DNA of 64,000 bases from Chlorobiaceae bacterium. Its GTDB lineage: Bacteria > Bacteroidota > Chlorobiia > Chlorobiales > Chlorobiaceae. The position numbers were made by a program, and so were the translations under genes. The notes under the pieces were generated by a model. It had not been told where the DNA came from and ran no database searches. It saw nothing but the letters and a program-made list of their open reading frames with translations. The stretch is from positions 124,001 to 188,000 of the forward strand of contig JAAXWO010000003.1 of assembly GCA_013334965.1 (NCBI GenBank), given 5' to 3'. Positions 49,796-59,817 of this stretch are shown here, piece after piece; positions within the stretch are counted from its first letter, which is position 1; each line of letters begins with the position of its first letter.

Positions 49796-50815
49796 ATGGA
49801 TAGTGCGGTGATCGACGACAGGGTGCAGGTGACCTTCTTCCTGATCACCTATAACCAGGAAAAGTATGTGCGGGAGGCGATCGAGGGGGCTTTCAGCCAG
49901 ACCTACTCGCCGCTTGAGATCGTCATCTCCGACGATTGTTCGACGGACGGCACCTTCCGGATCATCGAGGAGATGAGTGCGAAATACGATGGGCCGCACA
50001 AGGTCGTCGTCAACAGGAACAGCGAGAACCTCGGCCTTATCGGCCACATCAACAGGATCAACTCCCTCTCTTCAGGTGAGCTGATCGTTTATGCGGCGGG
50101 CGACGACATATCGCTTCCTTACAGGACGGAAAAGGTGGTGGAGCGATATCTGGCTTCGGGCCGCAAGGCATCGTTGATCCATTCGCCGGTTTTCCTCATC
50201 GATATTGCTGGCAACAGGAGCGGTATGAGGCTGCCGCCGATGGTATCGAGGGGACTCTCCCTTGAGGAAATGGCCGTCAGCAGCGCGCTGATCATCGGGG
50301 CGACTTCTGCCTTCACCAAGAGGATCGAAGAGAGGTTCGGTCCGATCAGGTACGACAAGTGCATCGAGGACCTGGTGATGGGGTTCAGGAGCGCACTGAC
50401 CGGCGGGCTTGAGTACATTCCTGAACCGCTGATTCTCTACAGGCACGAATCCGGTATAACAGCCAGGTCGGATTTCCGGTTCCAGAGCTGCGACGATTCG
50501 GTGAGGCGGGAGATCCGCAACCAGGAGATCTATCTGGCGGTTCTCTCACAGCGGATGGACGATCTCGTGAGACTCGGGGAAACCGGATTGCTGCCCCTGT
50601 TGCAAAGCAGACGTAGAGCGGCGCTCCTGAGGCGAAAGGTGTGGACACGGCACTACCGTTTCTTCAGGCTGGCCTCCTATGCCGCCAGGCGCGGCCTTCT
50701 TGTGCATTTTTTCAAGTCGGTGCTTCGCGAGAAAAAATGGCGGCTCTTCTTCCCTTTAAAGAAATTGATGCACACGCGCTCAGTCGGTCAGTTGATCAGC
50801 CCGACACCGGGTTAA
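49796..50815 (+). CDS. Glycosyltransferase family 2
   Basis: VTFFLITYNQEKYVREAIEGAFSQTYSPLEIVISDDCSTDGTF. Confidence 0.92.
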   Translation: MDSAVIDDRVQVTFFLITYNQEKYVREAIEGAFSQTYSPLEIVISDDCSTDGTFRIIEEMSAKYDGPHKVVVNRNSENLGLIGHINRINSLSSGELIVYAAGDDISLPYRTEKVVERYLASGRKASLIHSPVFLIDIAGNRSGMRLPPMVSRGLSLEEMAVSSALIIGATSAFTKRIEERFGPIRYDKCIEDLVMGFRSALTGGLEYIPEPLILYRHESGITARSDFRFQSCDDSVRREIRNQEIYLAVLSQRMDDLVRLGETGLLPLLQSRRRAALLRRKVWTRHYRFFRLASYAARRGLLVHFFKSVLREKKWRLFFPLKKLMHTRSVGQLISPTPG

Positions 50816-50821
50816 CCAGTA

Positions 50822-51793
50822 ATGCTTTCCTTCGTCCTGGGGGAATCCGCTATGGCACAAATGAAAATCTGTCTGGTATGCGATACGCGCCTGCCGGCCA
50901 AAAAATATGGCGGGACGGAACGCATCGTCGTGTGGCTGCTCCTGGAGTATCTGAAAATGGGACACGCTGTCGTCCTGGTCGCGCCGACCGGGACCTCAAT
51001 CCCGGGAGTGACCTGCGTCCCTGCCGATAGTCGTGAACAGGCGTTGATGGCAATCCCGCGCGATGTGGATATCGTTCATTTCCACGGTTGGCCGCCTCCG
51101 TCGGATTTCGCGATGCCGTGGCTGTTCACGCTGCACGGCAATGAGCCCGACAGCTCCAGGATACCGGCCAATACCGTATGCATCAGCGCGAACCATGCAC
51201 AGAGGCATGGACGGAGTCTGTTCGTCTACAACGGGATCAATCCGGATGAGTTTATCTACAGGGAGCAGAAAAAGGATTATCTGCTCTTCTTTTCGCTGGT
51301 CAGGAGGCCGGTCAAAGGGGCTGCCCGGGCGATAAGGCTTGCCCGAAGGTATTCGATGCCGACGGTTTTTGCGGGAGGCTCCCGGATCGATCTGATCAAG
51401 GCCGGAGGCCTGTCGGAAAGTTTTCATCCGATGGTGAAGTTCGTGGGGAAAAAGGGGGGTCTTGAAAAAGCGGAGCTCTTTTCGAATGCCAAAGCCCTCC
51501 TGTTCCCGATCAGCTGGGAGGAGCCGTTCGGCCTGGTGCTGATCGAGTCGTTGCTGTCGGGGACTCCGGTGGTCGCCACGCCGAGGGGTTCTGTGCCTGA
51601 GCTTATCAATTCCGACGTCGGTGCGCTGTTCACCGATGACGACATGTTTCCAGATGCGCTGGAAAAAGCGCTCTCCTGCTCTCCGAAACATTGCCGGGAG
51701 TGGGCCATGACCTATTATTCCTCATCGGTGTGCGCTTCAAATTATCTCAATCTTTACGAACGTATATTGAGCGGAGAGAACCTTTTTGCCTAA
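50822..51793 (+). CDS. Glycosyltransferase family 4 (true start probably 50852 or 50861)
   Basis: KICLVCDTRLPAKKYGGTERIVVWLLLEYLKMGHAVVLVAP; ALLFPISWEEPFGLVLIESLLSGTPVVATPRGSVPELI. Confidence 0.92.
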   Translation: MLSFVLGESAMAQMKICLVCDTRLPAKKYGGTERIVVWLLLEYLKMGHAVVLVAPTGTSIPGVTCVPADSREQALMAIPRDVDIVHFHGWPPPSDFAMPWLFTLHGNEPDSSRIPANTVCISANHAQRHGRSLFVYNGINPDEFIYREQKKDYLLFFSLVRRPVKGAARAIRLARRYSMPTVFAGGSRIDLIKAGGLSESFHPMVKFVGKKGGLEKAELFSNAKALLFPISWEEPFGLVLIESLLSGTPVVATPRGSVPELINSDVGALFTDDDMFPDALEKALSCSPKHCREWAMTYYSSSVCASNYLNLYERILSGENLFA

Positions 51794-52907
51794 GCAATCC
51801 AAGATTATGAGCCGGCGCGCCCCGCAACGTATCCTGGTCATCGTACAGCGCTCCAACGGCGACGTGTTCCTGAGTTCGCCCCTGATCGAGGCGCTCTACC
51901 ATACCTATGGCAGCCCGGACATCGATCTTCTGGTCAACAGCGATACGCTGGCCATCGCCAGAACGCTTCCCCATATCCGGGAGATCCACCAGTTCTCCTA
52001 TACGGATCCCGATGGCCGGTGGAGGCAGACTTCGCGGCTGATCGGAAAGATTGCCCGCAACTACGATCTCAGCATCAATCTCACCACGAGCGACCGCTCC
52101 GTGGTGTTCGCCATGCTCTCCGGAAGCATCTCCATCAGCGCGGTGGAGCAAAGCCCGAAAAAGTCCTGGTGGAAGCGCCGGTTCCTTTCCGCCCATTACG
52201 AATTCGACAGGTCCCGGCACATCATACAGAACAACACTGCGGCGCTGGGCCTGCTGGGCATCGAGGCCGGGAACCTGACGGTCAGTGCGCACAGCGCTCC
52301 TGCGTCGGTCGAAAGTGTCGAGAAGATGCTGGCTGATTCAGGAATCACCGATTTCGTCATCTTCCATCCCGGGGCGCAGTACGAATACAAGGTTTATCCC
52401 GAGGCTTTCCGGAAGGTGCTGCTCGAACGCCTGGATCGTCTCGGCGTCCCGGTGGTCGTCACCGGTTCGAAGAGCGCGATAGACCAGAAGATCAAGGCGT
52501 CGCTTCCGCGGCATGCAAACGTACATGATTTCATCGGCAGGACCAGCATGGAGGAGCTGATCGCGCTGAGTGACCGCTCGCTTGCCTATATCGGGGCAGA
52601 TACGCTGAACATGCATATCGCTGCGGCACAGGACAAACGCATCTTCACCATCTTCGGCCCGACCGTCCTCAGTACCTGGTCGCCGTGGAGCAACGGGCTG
52701 CACGCCTGTGCCAGCGTGAACAGGCCGGTGCAGACCTACGGCAACGTGACGGTCTTCCAGGCTGATATGCCTTGCGCAGGTTGCGGTAAAACCGGTTGCG
52801 ACGACCAGCACGGCGTCAGCGAATGCCTTTACAACATCGAGCCCGATCTCATCGCCCGTGAAATCGAACGGTGGATGGCGGTGTCAGGCCTTGCGAAGGA
52901 TGGCTGA
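51786..52907 (+). CDS. Glycosyltransferase family 9 (heptosyltransferase-like)
   Basis: ILVIVQRSNGDVFLSSPLIEALYHTYGSPDIDLLVNSDTL; HPGAQYEYKVYP; YIGADTLNMHIAAAQDKRIFTIFGPT. Confidence 0.9.
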   Translation: MPKQSKIMSRRAPQRILVIVQRSNGDVFLSSPLIEALYHTYGSPDIDLLVNSDTLAIARTLPHIREIHQFSYTDPDGRWRQTSRLIGKIARNYDLSINLTTSDRSVVFAMLSGSISISAVEQSPKKSWWKRRFLSAHYEFDRSRHIIQNNTAALGLLGIEAGNLTVSAHSAPASVESVEKMLADSGITDFVIFHPGAQYEYKVYPEAFRKVLLERLDRLGVPVVVTGSKSAIDQKIKASLPRHANVHDFIGRTSMEELIALSDRSLAYIGADTLNMHIAAAQDKRIFTIFGPTVLSTWSPWSNGLHACASVNRPVQTYGNVTVFQADMPCAGCGKTGCDDQHGVSECLYNIEPDLIAREIERWMAVSGLAKDG

Positions 52908-52997
52908 TCGGGAATGGATGGTCGTATGGTAATGACCGGGCGCTGATTTAAATTGCGGTCGGAGCGGCATCGACAAATACACAGCAAACACAGGATC

Positions 52998-53864
52998 ATG
53001 AAAATCAGTGCGTTCACCTTTATAAAAAACGGAACGATCTTCGGGTTTCCCTTTACGGAGTCGATTCGTTCCGTGCTGCCGGTTGTGGACGAGTTCGTCG
53101 TCAACGTCGGCAAGGGGGATGACGATACCCTCGAAAGGGTCCGGCAGATCGGTGATCCGAAGATCCGTATCATCGAGTCGCACTGGAACGACAAGATGAG
53201 GGTCAGCGGCTATGTCTACGGCCAGCAGAAGATGATCGCCCAGTTCAACTGCACCGGAGACTGGGCCTTTTACCTGGAAGGCGACGAAGTCGTCCATGAA
53301 AATGAGCTGGATACCATCGTCAATGCCTGTCGCGCCAATCTTGACGATGAACGGGTCGAGGCGTTGAGCTTCGATTATTACCATTTTTACGGCAACGCAA
53401 ACACCTATCTCGATTCTCCCCGCTGGTACCGTCGCGCGGCACGCATTATCAGAACTTCAGTGCGGTCCATAGCGCCTGACGGGCTTTTCTGGCATGTGCT
53501 CACCGACAGGAGCAAGGTCGCCCGTTACCCGAGGGCGGCCCATTCCGGAGCGTCGATCTATCACTACGGATGGGTGAGGAGCGAGTCCGAGATGAACCGG
53601 AAGTCGGAGTACATACAGAAATACTGGAGCAAAAACCACGAGCGTATCGATTACCGGGAGATCGATCCCCGGATCGTTCGCGAGTTCACCGGGACGCATC
53701 CGGCGGTCATCCGCGAGTGGCTTCCGAAGGAGAAGGGAGTCTTTCAGCCCAACCCTGACCACCTCCTGACCAGCCGGGAAAAGAAGCACCGCATCATGGC
53801 GCGTTTCGAAAAGTGGTTCGGATGGGAGCTGAGCAAGAAACATTATATCGCGGTGAAGCCATGA
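52998..53864 (+). CDS. Glycosyltransferase family 2 (WaaE/KdtX-like)
   Basis: MKISAFTFIKNGTIFGFPFTESIRSVLPVVDEFVVNVGKGDDDT; GDWAFYLEGDEVVHE. Confidence 0.88.
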   Translation: MKISAFTFIKNGTIFGFPFTESIRSVLPVVDEFVVNVGKGDDDTLERVRQIGDPKIRIIESHWNDKMRVSGYVYGQQKMIAQFNCTGDWAFYLEGDEVVHENELDTIVNACRANLDDERVEALSFDYYHFYGNANTYLDSPRWYRRAARIIRTSVRSIAPDGLFWHVLTDRSKVARYPRAAHSGASIYHYGWVRSESEMNRKSEYIQKYWSKNHERIDYREIDPRIVREFTGTHPAVIREWLPKEKGVFQPNPDHLLTSREKKHRIMARFEKWFGWELSKKHYIAVKP

Positions 53865-54814
53865 ACCCATCCGTTGTGCTCCTGCCGAACTGGATAGGAG
53901 ACATGCTTCTTGCCCTTTCGATCGTCACGACGCTTCCTGAAAACCGCCGTTCGAATACGACGCTGCTGGTGCCGAAGCAGATGGCGAGCCTCGCCGGGCT
54001 GCTCTGCGATCTTCCGCAGATCGCGTTCGCAAGGGCGGACGAGGCGGAACGCAGGCGCACCGTTGCCGAGGTACGCGCCGGAGGGTTCCATACCATGTAC
54101 CTGCTCCCGTTTTCCTTCTCCTCGGCATGGTTCGCCATGAAGGCCGGAGTGCCGGTCAGGCGCGGCATGTCACGGGAAATGAGGAGGTTCCTGCTCACCG
54201 ATCCTTTGCCGGGCAGCCTGAGGGACAAGTCGCGCCACATCACCTGTGAATATGCCGAAATCCTCGATACGCCATGTCGCCCGCCTGAAGCGTGGAGGGG
54301 CGTGACGGTCAGGCCGGATGAGCGCCATGCCGGATCGATCGTCTATTGTCCAGGCGCGGCCTACGGCCCGGCCAAGAAATGGACGCACTTCCCTGAACTG
54401 GCCCTCATGCAGGCGCGGCACGACATCGTGGTGCTCGGGACGGCTGCGGACGGGGAGTCGGCAAGGGAGATCGCGGATGCTGCGCCGGGAAGGGTTACCG
54501 ACCTGACGGGAAGGACTTCGCTGACGGAGGCGGCGGCCATCATGGCGGGAGCAAGGTCCGTCGTATCGAACGATTCCGGGCTCATGCACCTTGCAGGGTA
54601 TATCGGGGTGCCGGTCATCGGCCTGTTCGGTTCCACCAGCCCGGTATGGACCCGTCCCATTGGTAAGAGGAGCGTCGTGATGAACTCTCGGGAGCCATGC
54701 GCCCCATGCTTCGAACGTACCTGCCGGTACCGCCACTACCGATGCCTCGAAAGCATCGCCCCGGAAGCGGTGGCGAAGGCTGAGGCAGCGTTGTGCGCCG
54801 CTTCGGTTTCATAG
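53861..54814 (+). CDS. Glycosyltransferase family 9 (heptosyltransferase II/WaaF-like)
   Basis: VVLLPNWIGDMLLALSIVTTLPENRR; VVSNDSGLMHLAGYIGVPVIGLFGSTSPVWTRPI; start ATG overlaps the upstream stop (ATGA). Confidence 0.92.
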   Translation: MNPSVVLLPNWIGDMLLALSIVTTLPENRRSNTTLLVPKQMASLAGLLCDLPQIAFARADEAERRRTVAEVRAGGFHTMYLLPFSFSSAWFAMKAGVPVRRGMSREMRRFLLTDPLPGSLRDKSRHITCEYAEILDTPCRPPEAWRGVTVRPDERHAGSIVYCPGAAYGPAKKWTHFPELALMQARHDIVVLGTAADGESAREIADAAPGRVTDLTGRTSLTEAAAIMAGARSVVSNDSGLMHLAGYIGVPVIGLFGSTSPVWTRPIGKRSVVMNSREPCAPCFERTCRYRHYRCLESIAPEAVAKAEAALCAASVS

Positions 54815-54854
54815 CCCCTGCTTGCCATGGGTGCCGGATTGCCGGCGTGCGGCG

Positions 54855-55907
54855 TCAGATATTGAAGAATTCGCGGTACCATTTGATGAACCGGTCTACC
54901 CCGTCCTGGACGGATGTGCAGGGTTTGTAGCCGAGGTCGCGTACGAGGTCCGATACGTCGGCATAGGTGGACGGAACATCGCCGGGCTGGATGGGCAGCA
55001 TGTTCTTTTCAATGGTGGTGCCGAGTGACTTTTCGATGGCTGCGATGAAATCCATCAGCCTCACCGGCTGGTTGTTCCCGATGTTGTAGACCCTGTAGGG
55101 CGCTGACGAAGAGCCCGGGTCGGGCGCAGAGGCCGACCAATCGGGATTCGGGCGGGCGGGGTTGTCGATGACCCTGACGACGCCTTCGACGATGTCGTCG
55201 ATGTAGGTGAAGTCGCGGTGCATGTCGCCGTAGTTGAAGACGTCGATCGGACGTCCTTCGAGCGCGGCCTTGGTGAAGAGGAAGAGCGCCATGTCTGGCC
55301 GTCCCCAGGGGCCGTAGACCGTGAAGAACCTCAGGCCGGTGGTCGGTATGCCGAACAGGTGGCTGTAGGTATGGGCCATCAGTTCGTTTGACTTCTTGCT
55401 CGCCGCGTAGAGGCTGACGGGGTGGTCGACGTTGTGGTGCACGGAGAACGGCTGGAGTTCGTTGAGCCCGTAAACCGATGAGCTGGATGCGTAGCAGAGG
55501 TTGCCGACCTTGTTGTGGCGGCATGCCTCAAGCAGGTTCACGAAGCCGACGATATTGGAACCGACGTATGCGTTGGGGTTGGTCAGCGAGTAGCGGACGC
55601 CTGCCTGTGCCGCAAGGTTGCAGACAGCGTCGAACTGTTCGGTGCGGAAAAGCGTGTCGATGCCCTCTTTGTCTTCAAGGTCGAGTTTGATGAACCGGTA
55701 TCCGGGATATCTGGATGACTGCATCGTTCTGCCGTACCCGACACTGCTGCTGTCGATGCCCGAGAAGTCAAGGCGCCCGTATTTGACCCGTTGGTCGTAA
55801 TAGTCGTTGATGTTGTCGATGCCTACTACTTCGTCGCCTCTCGATGCGAGGCGTTCGGCGAGGTGGAATCCGATAAATCCGGCAGTGCCGGTCACAAGTA
55901 TTTTCAC
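54855..55907 (-). CDS. NAD-dependent epimerase (UDP-glucuronate 4-epimerase-like)
   Basis: KILVTGTAGFIGFHLAERLASRGDEVVGIDNINDYYDQRVKYGRL; ASSSSVYGLNELQPFS; YAASKKSNELMAHTYSHLFGIPTTGLRFFTVYGPWGRPDMA; GTG start. Confidence 0.92.
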   Translation of the reverse strand: MKILVTGTAGFIGFHLAERLASRGDEVVGIDNINDYYDQRVKYGRLDFSGIDSSSVGYGRTMQSSRYPGYRFIKLDLEDKEGIDTLFRTEQFDAVCNLAAQAGVRYSLTNPNAYVGSNIVGFVNLLEACRHNKVGNLCYASSSSVYGLNELQPFSVHHNVDHPVSLYAASKKSNELMAHTYSHLFGIPTTGLRFFTVYGPWGRPDMALFLFTKAALEGRPIDVFNYGDMHRDFTYIDDIVEGVVRVIDNPARPNPDWSASAPDPGSSSAPYRVYNIGNNQPVRLMDFIAAIEKSLGTTIEKNMLPIQPGDVPSTYADVSDLVRDLGYKPCTSVQDGVDRFIKWYREFFNI

Positions 55908-56144
55908 TCGGGAAGATGATGTGGCCCTCGTTCGGGCGGTTGCCGGAAACCGGAAATGCAGCCGGTGGTCGGCGCTCCCGGATGACAAAAGGCATTGTGA
56001 AGAAAGATAGTGAGCTTTTTTGTAAAAAAGGGGGTCGATTTCCCTGATGGAATACTTTCGGATGCTTAGATTATTTTTTCAATTACCGGATAACAACCGG
56101 CATCCCGTGAACCGGGCAACTTCAAAACCGATGAACCGTGGGTA

Positions 56145-57104
56145 ATGAACTCCCTGGCTGAACAGAAGGGCTTCAAACGTCCCGGCCTTGCAGGAACCTC
56201 GCTGGTGCTGCTGTCCATATTGATCGCCTATCCGATTTCGGGCATGATTCTGACGAAACTGGTGGCTGGCGGCCGTTCGATCGATCCCGATTTTCAGTGG
56301 ATCGACGCTACCGTATTGCCTCGTCTGCTTGCAGCCCAGGCGGTCGGGCAGATCCTGGTGCTCGGCCTTCCGGTCTTCTGGCTTGCCCGGAGGGTTACCG
56401 GTTCAGGAGCGTTCGAGAGGGCGAACCTTGCGTGGTTGGGTATCGGACGGCGGGGAGGCGTGCGATCTCTCGTTATGGCTGCCACAGGCATCCTGCTTCT
56501 GCAACCGTTCCTGTACAGCATCGTTGAGCTGCAGAACCTCATCCTGCCCCTTCTTGGCGAAGCTGGCAGGGATATGCTCCGCGACCAGACCCGACTCGAC
56601 CTGTTCATCAGGAAGATCGCCGGAGGAGGATCGTTGAGCGGATTCCTTGCCGCCGCTGCGGTGCTTGTCCTGACCCCGGCCATCTGCGAGGAGCTTTTTT
56701 TCAGGGGATTCGTCCAGAAAAGCTTCGCCGGGATCCTGACGCCGAACAAGGCGGTTCTGCTTACCGGCCTTGTTTTCGCCCTTTTCCACATGGAACTGTT
56801 CAATCTTGTGCCGCTGACTTTGCTTGGCTGGTATATTGGATATATTTACGTACAATCGGATGACCTGACCGTTCCGGCTGTCGCACATGGGACCAATAAC
56901 CTGGCTGCCCTTGTGCTGATCCAGGTGCAGGCCCGTCTGGGCGTCACGGATTCGGGAACGGCCGCTTCCGGTCTCCTCGTGATGTGGCAGTGGTGGGTTT
57001 TCGTGGTTTTATCATTGATCGTCTTTTTTCTGCTGATCCGGCGGTTCCCGGAGCGGCCGGCATCCGCAGATGCTGATAACACAATGCTTGACAGGCGCTC
57101 CTGA
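56145..57104 (+). CDS. CPBP family intramembrane metalloprotease
   Basis: ICEELFFRGFVQKSF; ALFHMELFNLVPLTLLGWYIGYIYVQSDDLTVPAVAHGTNN. Confidence 0.9.
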   Translation: MNSLAEQKGFKRPGLAGTSLVLLSILIAYPISGMILTKLVAGGRSIDPDFQWIDATVLPRLLAAQAVGQILVLGLPVFWLARRVTGSGAFERANLAWLGIGRRGGVRSLVMAATGILLLQPFLYSIVELQNLILPLLGEAGRDMLRDQTRLDLFIRKIAGGGSLSGFLAAAAVLVLTPAICEELFFRGFVQKSFAGILTPNKAVLLTGLVFALFHMELFNLVPLTLLGWYIGYIYVQSDDLTVPAVAHGTNNLAALVLIQVQARLGVTDSGTAASGLLVMWQWWVFVVLSLIVFFLLIRRFPERPASADADNTMLDRRS

Positions 57105-57105
57105 A

Positions 57106-57945
57106 ATGTCTTCCCTGATGCAAAGCAATCTTTTCAAGAGGGTGGCTGTCGCCCTTGTGGGCATTCCCCTGCTTCTCTGGCTCAACATGCAAGGCGGGAT
57201 CTATTTCCTCGTCATGGTGCTCGTCCTCAGCCTCACGGCGACCTTCGAGTTCCGTCGGCTCGCAGCACACCGCGCGCATCCGCCGTCGATCCTGCTGCTG
57301 TTGCCGCTTACGGCGTTTATCCAGCTCAATTTCTATTTCAGGTTCATTGACTACTGGGAAGCGGTGCTGGCTGTCGTCATGCTGCTGTATGTGCTGGAAC
57401 TCTGGCGTCAGCAGGGGTCGCAGTTCCTGAACATCGGTACGACCCTCGTCGGGCTCATCTACGTGAACCTGACCTTCGGCGCTCTTCTCAGGCTGCGCCT
57501 CATGGGAGCGGCTCCCGGCACTCCCGGAACCGATGCCGGGGCTTCGCCTGTTGTCCTCATGTTCTTCTGCGTCTGGGCAGCGGATATTTTCGCCTATTTC
57601 GGGGGACGTACCTTTGGGGGAAAATTCATCACCAGGAAGCTGTTCCCTCGCCTGAGCCCGAAAAAGACATGGGAAGGATATTTTTCCGGCATCGCCGGCA
57701 GCGTGGTTGCCGCATGGGCCTGTGCCTCTTTTGTGAGCGGTTGTCCGACGGTTCGGGCAACGATGATCGGCCTGCTCATCGGCGTCGTCAGCCCTGCCGG
57801 TGACCTGATGGAGTCGATGTTCAAACGTGATGCCGGAGTCAAGGACTCTTCCGGACTCATTCCCGGCCATGGCGGCGTGCTTGACCGTTTCGACACCATC
57901 ATGTTCATTGCGCCACTGATCTATTTTATGGTTTCGCTCAGTTGA
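57106..57945 (+). CDS. cdsA: Phosphatidate cytidylyltransferase
   Basis: WAADIFAYFGGRTFGGKFITRKLFPRLSPKKTWEGYFSG; SPAGDLMESMFKRDAGVKDSSGLIPGHGGVLDRFDTIMF. Confidence 0.95.
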   Translation: MSSLMQSNLFKRVAVALVGIPLLLWLNMQGGIYFLVMVLVLSLTATFEFRRLAAHRAHPPSILLLLPLTAFIQLNFYFRFIDYWEAVLAVVMLLYVLELWRQQGSQFLNIGTTLVGLIYVNLTFGALLRLRLMGAAPGTPGTDAGASPVVLMFFCVWAADIFAYFGGRTFGGKFITRKLFPRLSPKKTWEGYFSGIAGSVVAAWACASFVSGCPTVRATMIGLLIGVVSPAGDLMESMFKRDAGVKDSSGLIPGHGGVLDRFDTIMFIAPLIYFMVSLS

Positions 57946-58047
57946 ACCACTGCCATCGTCGCCGCAAAAGAATGTTTTTCTTATATTAAGTTCCGTTTTA
58001 TAGAAGTTTCAGGACCTCGCGGCATCATCGCTAGCCCGTCATCGACC

Positions 58048-58518
58048 ATGAAAATCGAAGCCCTTCTCAGTGAAAAGTATATCGCGTTGAACCTTGATTC
58101 CCATTCAAAGGAAGAGGTGATCAATGCGATGATTGCCATGGTTGCAAGTCATGACAATGTCAAGAATATCGAACGGCTCGCCGAGGATGTCAGGAAGCGG
58201 GAGCAGGAGATGTCTACCGGCATAGGCAAGAACATCGGCCTGCCTCATGCCAAGACACCGGCTGTGGTCGAGCCCGTACTGGGCGTGGCTACGCTCAGCA
58301 GGGAGGTCGATTTCGACTCCATTGACAACCAGCCGGTGCAGATCGTATTCCTGCTTGCGACTCCTGAAGCAATGCTGGCCGAACACCTGAAGCTTCTTGG
58401 GCGTATTACGCGTCTGGCTGGCAAGGACGAACTCCGGCAGAAGATTCTGGATGCGGTTACCCCTCGTGAGGTCCTCGACCTTTTTCGTGAAGAGGAGAAG
58501 GATTTACCCCAGATTTAA
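58048..58518 (+). CDS. PTS IIA component (nitrogen/fructose-type)
   Basis: STGIGKNIGLPHAKTPAVVEPVLGVATL; FLLATPEAMLAEHLKLLGRITRL. Confidence 0.92.
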   Translation: MKIEALLSEKYIALNLDSHSKEEVINAMIAMVASHDNVKNIERLAEDVRKREQEMSTGIGKNIGLPHAKTPAVVEPVLGVATLSREVDFDSIDNQPVQIVFLLATPEAMLAEHLKLLGRITRLAGKDELRQKILDAVTPREVLDLFREEEKDLPQI

Positions 58519-58539
58519 TATTCGTTACCAAGGCAGGAT

Positions 58540-59811
58540 ATGGCGCAGTTCCAGGCAGTAAAGGGAGCACGGGACATTTTTCCCGATGAGGTCGTCAGGT
58601 GGCACCATGTCGAGGGAGTGATCCGCTCGGTGGCCGCCTTGTACGGGTTCAGCGAAATCCGCACGCCGGTTTTCGAGTATACCGAGCTGTTCCAGCGAGG
58701 CATTGGGTCGACGACAGACATCGTCGGCAAGGAGATGTTCTCATTCCTGCCCGATCCCAACGGCCGCTCGATCACCCTCAGGCCGGAGATGACCGCCGGC
58801 GTGATGCGCGCCTGCCTGCAGAAGAACCTCCTTTCGCTGGCCCCGGTCCACAAGCTCTATTACATCAGCGATCTTTTCAGGAAGGAGAGGCCCCAGGCCG
58901 GTCGGCAGCGCCAGTTCTCCCAGTTCGGCGCTGAACTTCTCGGCGTCTCTTCGCCAGCGGCGGTTGCCGAGGTGCTCACCTTCATGATGCAGGTTTTCGA
59001 AACGCTCGGGCTGCACGGCCTGAGGCTCAGGATCAACTCCCTTGGCGACGTCGAAGACCGGGCCCGCTACCGTGAGGCGTTGCGCGAATATTTCCTTCCT
59101 TACGCAGCCGACCTCGACGAATCTTCGAAAGAGCGGCTTGAGAAAAACCCGCTGAGGATCCTCGACTCGAAGAATCCCGCCCTGAAGGAGATGATCGCCG
59201 GTGCCCCGAGGCTTTACGCTTACCTGAAACCCGAAGCCGTCGCCGATTTTGAAAAGGTGCTCTCCTTTCTTTCGGACAGGGCGATCGCCTATGACATCGA
59301 CCATCTGCTCGTGCGCGGGCTCGACTACTACTGCCATGCGGCTTTCGAGGTCACCAGCTCCGAGTTGGGCGCCCAGGACGCCATAGGGGGCGGCGGTCGT
59401 TACGACAGCCTTGCAAAGGAGCTCGGCGGCACTGCCGATCTGCCTGCCGTAGGGTTTGCCGTCGGCATGGAGAGGCTCATGATCGCGATGGAAAAACAGG
59501 GGCTGTTTGCCACCCTGAACCCGCACGGTCCCCTTGTCTATGTGGTGGTACAGCAGCAGGAGCTCTCCGACCACGGCATGCAGGTCGCCTTCAGGCTCCG
59601 CAAGGCCGGCCTCAAGGTCGAGATCGATCTCGCCGCACGGAGCATGAAGGCCCAGATGCGCGAAGCGAACCGTATCGGCTCATCATACGCGCTCTTTATC
59701 GGCCAGACGGAACACGAGTCGGGCCTCTATTCGCTGAAAAACCTCGTAACCTCCGAACAGACCTCTCTATCACTCGATGCCGTCATCGAAATCCTCTCCA
59801 CCCCGGGTTGA
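58540..59811 (+). CDS. hisS: Histidyl-tRNA synthetase
   Basis: [81 protein letters not shown]. Confidence 0.97.
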   Translation: MAQFQAVKGARDIFPDEVVRWHHVEGVIRSVAALYGFSEIRTPVFEYTELFQRGIGSTTDIVGKEMFSFLPDPNGRSITLRPEMTAGVMRACLQKNLLSLAPVHKLYYISDLFRKERPQAGRQRQFSQFGAELLGVSSPAAVAEVLTFMMQVFETLGLHGLRLRINSLGDVEDRARYREALREYFLPYAADLDESSKERLEKNPLRILDSKNPALKEMIAGAPRLYAYLKPEAVADFEKVLSFLSDRAIAYDIDHLLVRGLDYYCHAAFEVTSSELGAQDAIGGGGRYDSLAKELGGTADLPAVGFAVGMERLMIAMEKQGLFATLNPHGPLVYVVVQQQELSDHGMQVAFRLRKAGLKVEIDLAARSMKAQMREANRIGSSYALFIGQTEHESGLYSLKNLVTSEQTSLSLDAVIEILSTPG

Positions 59812-59817
59812 AACCTC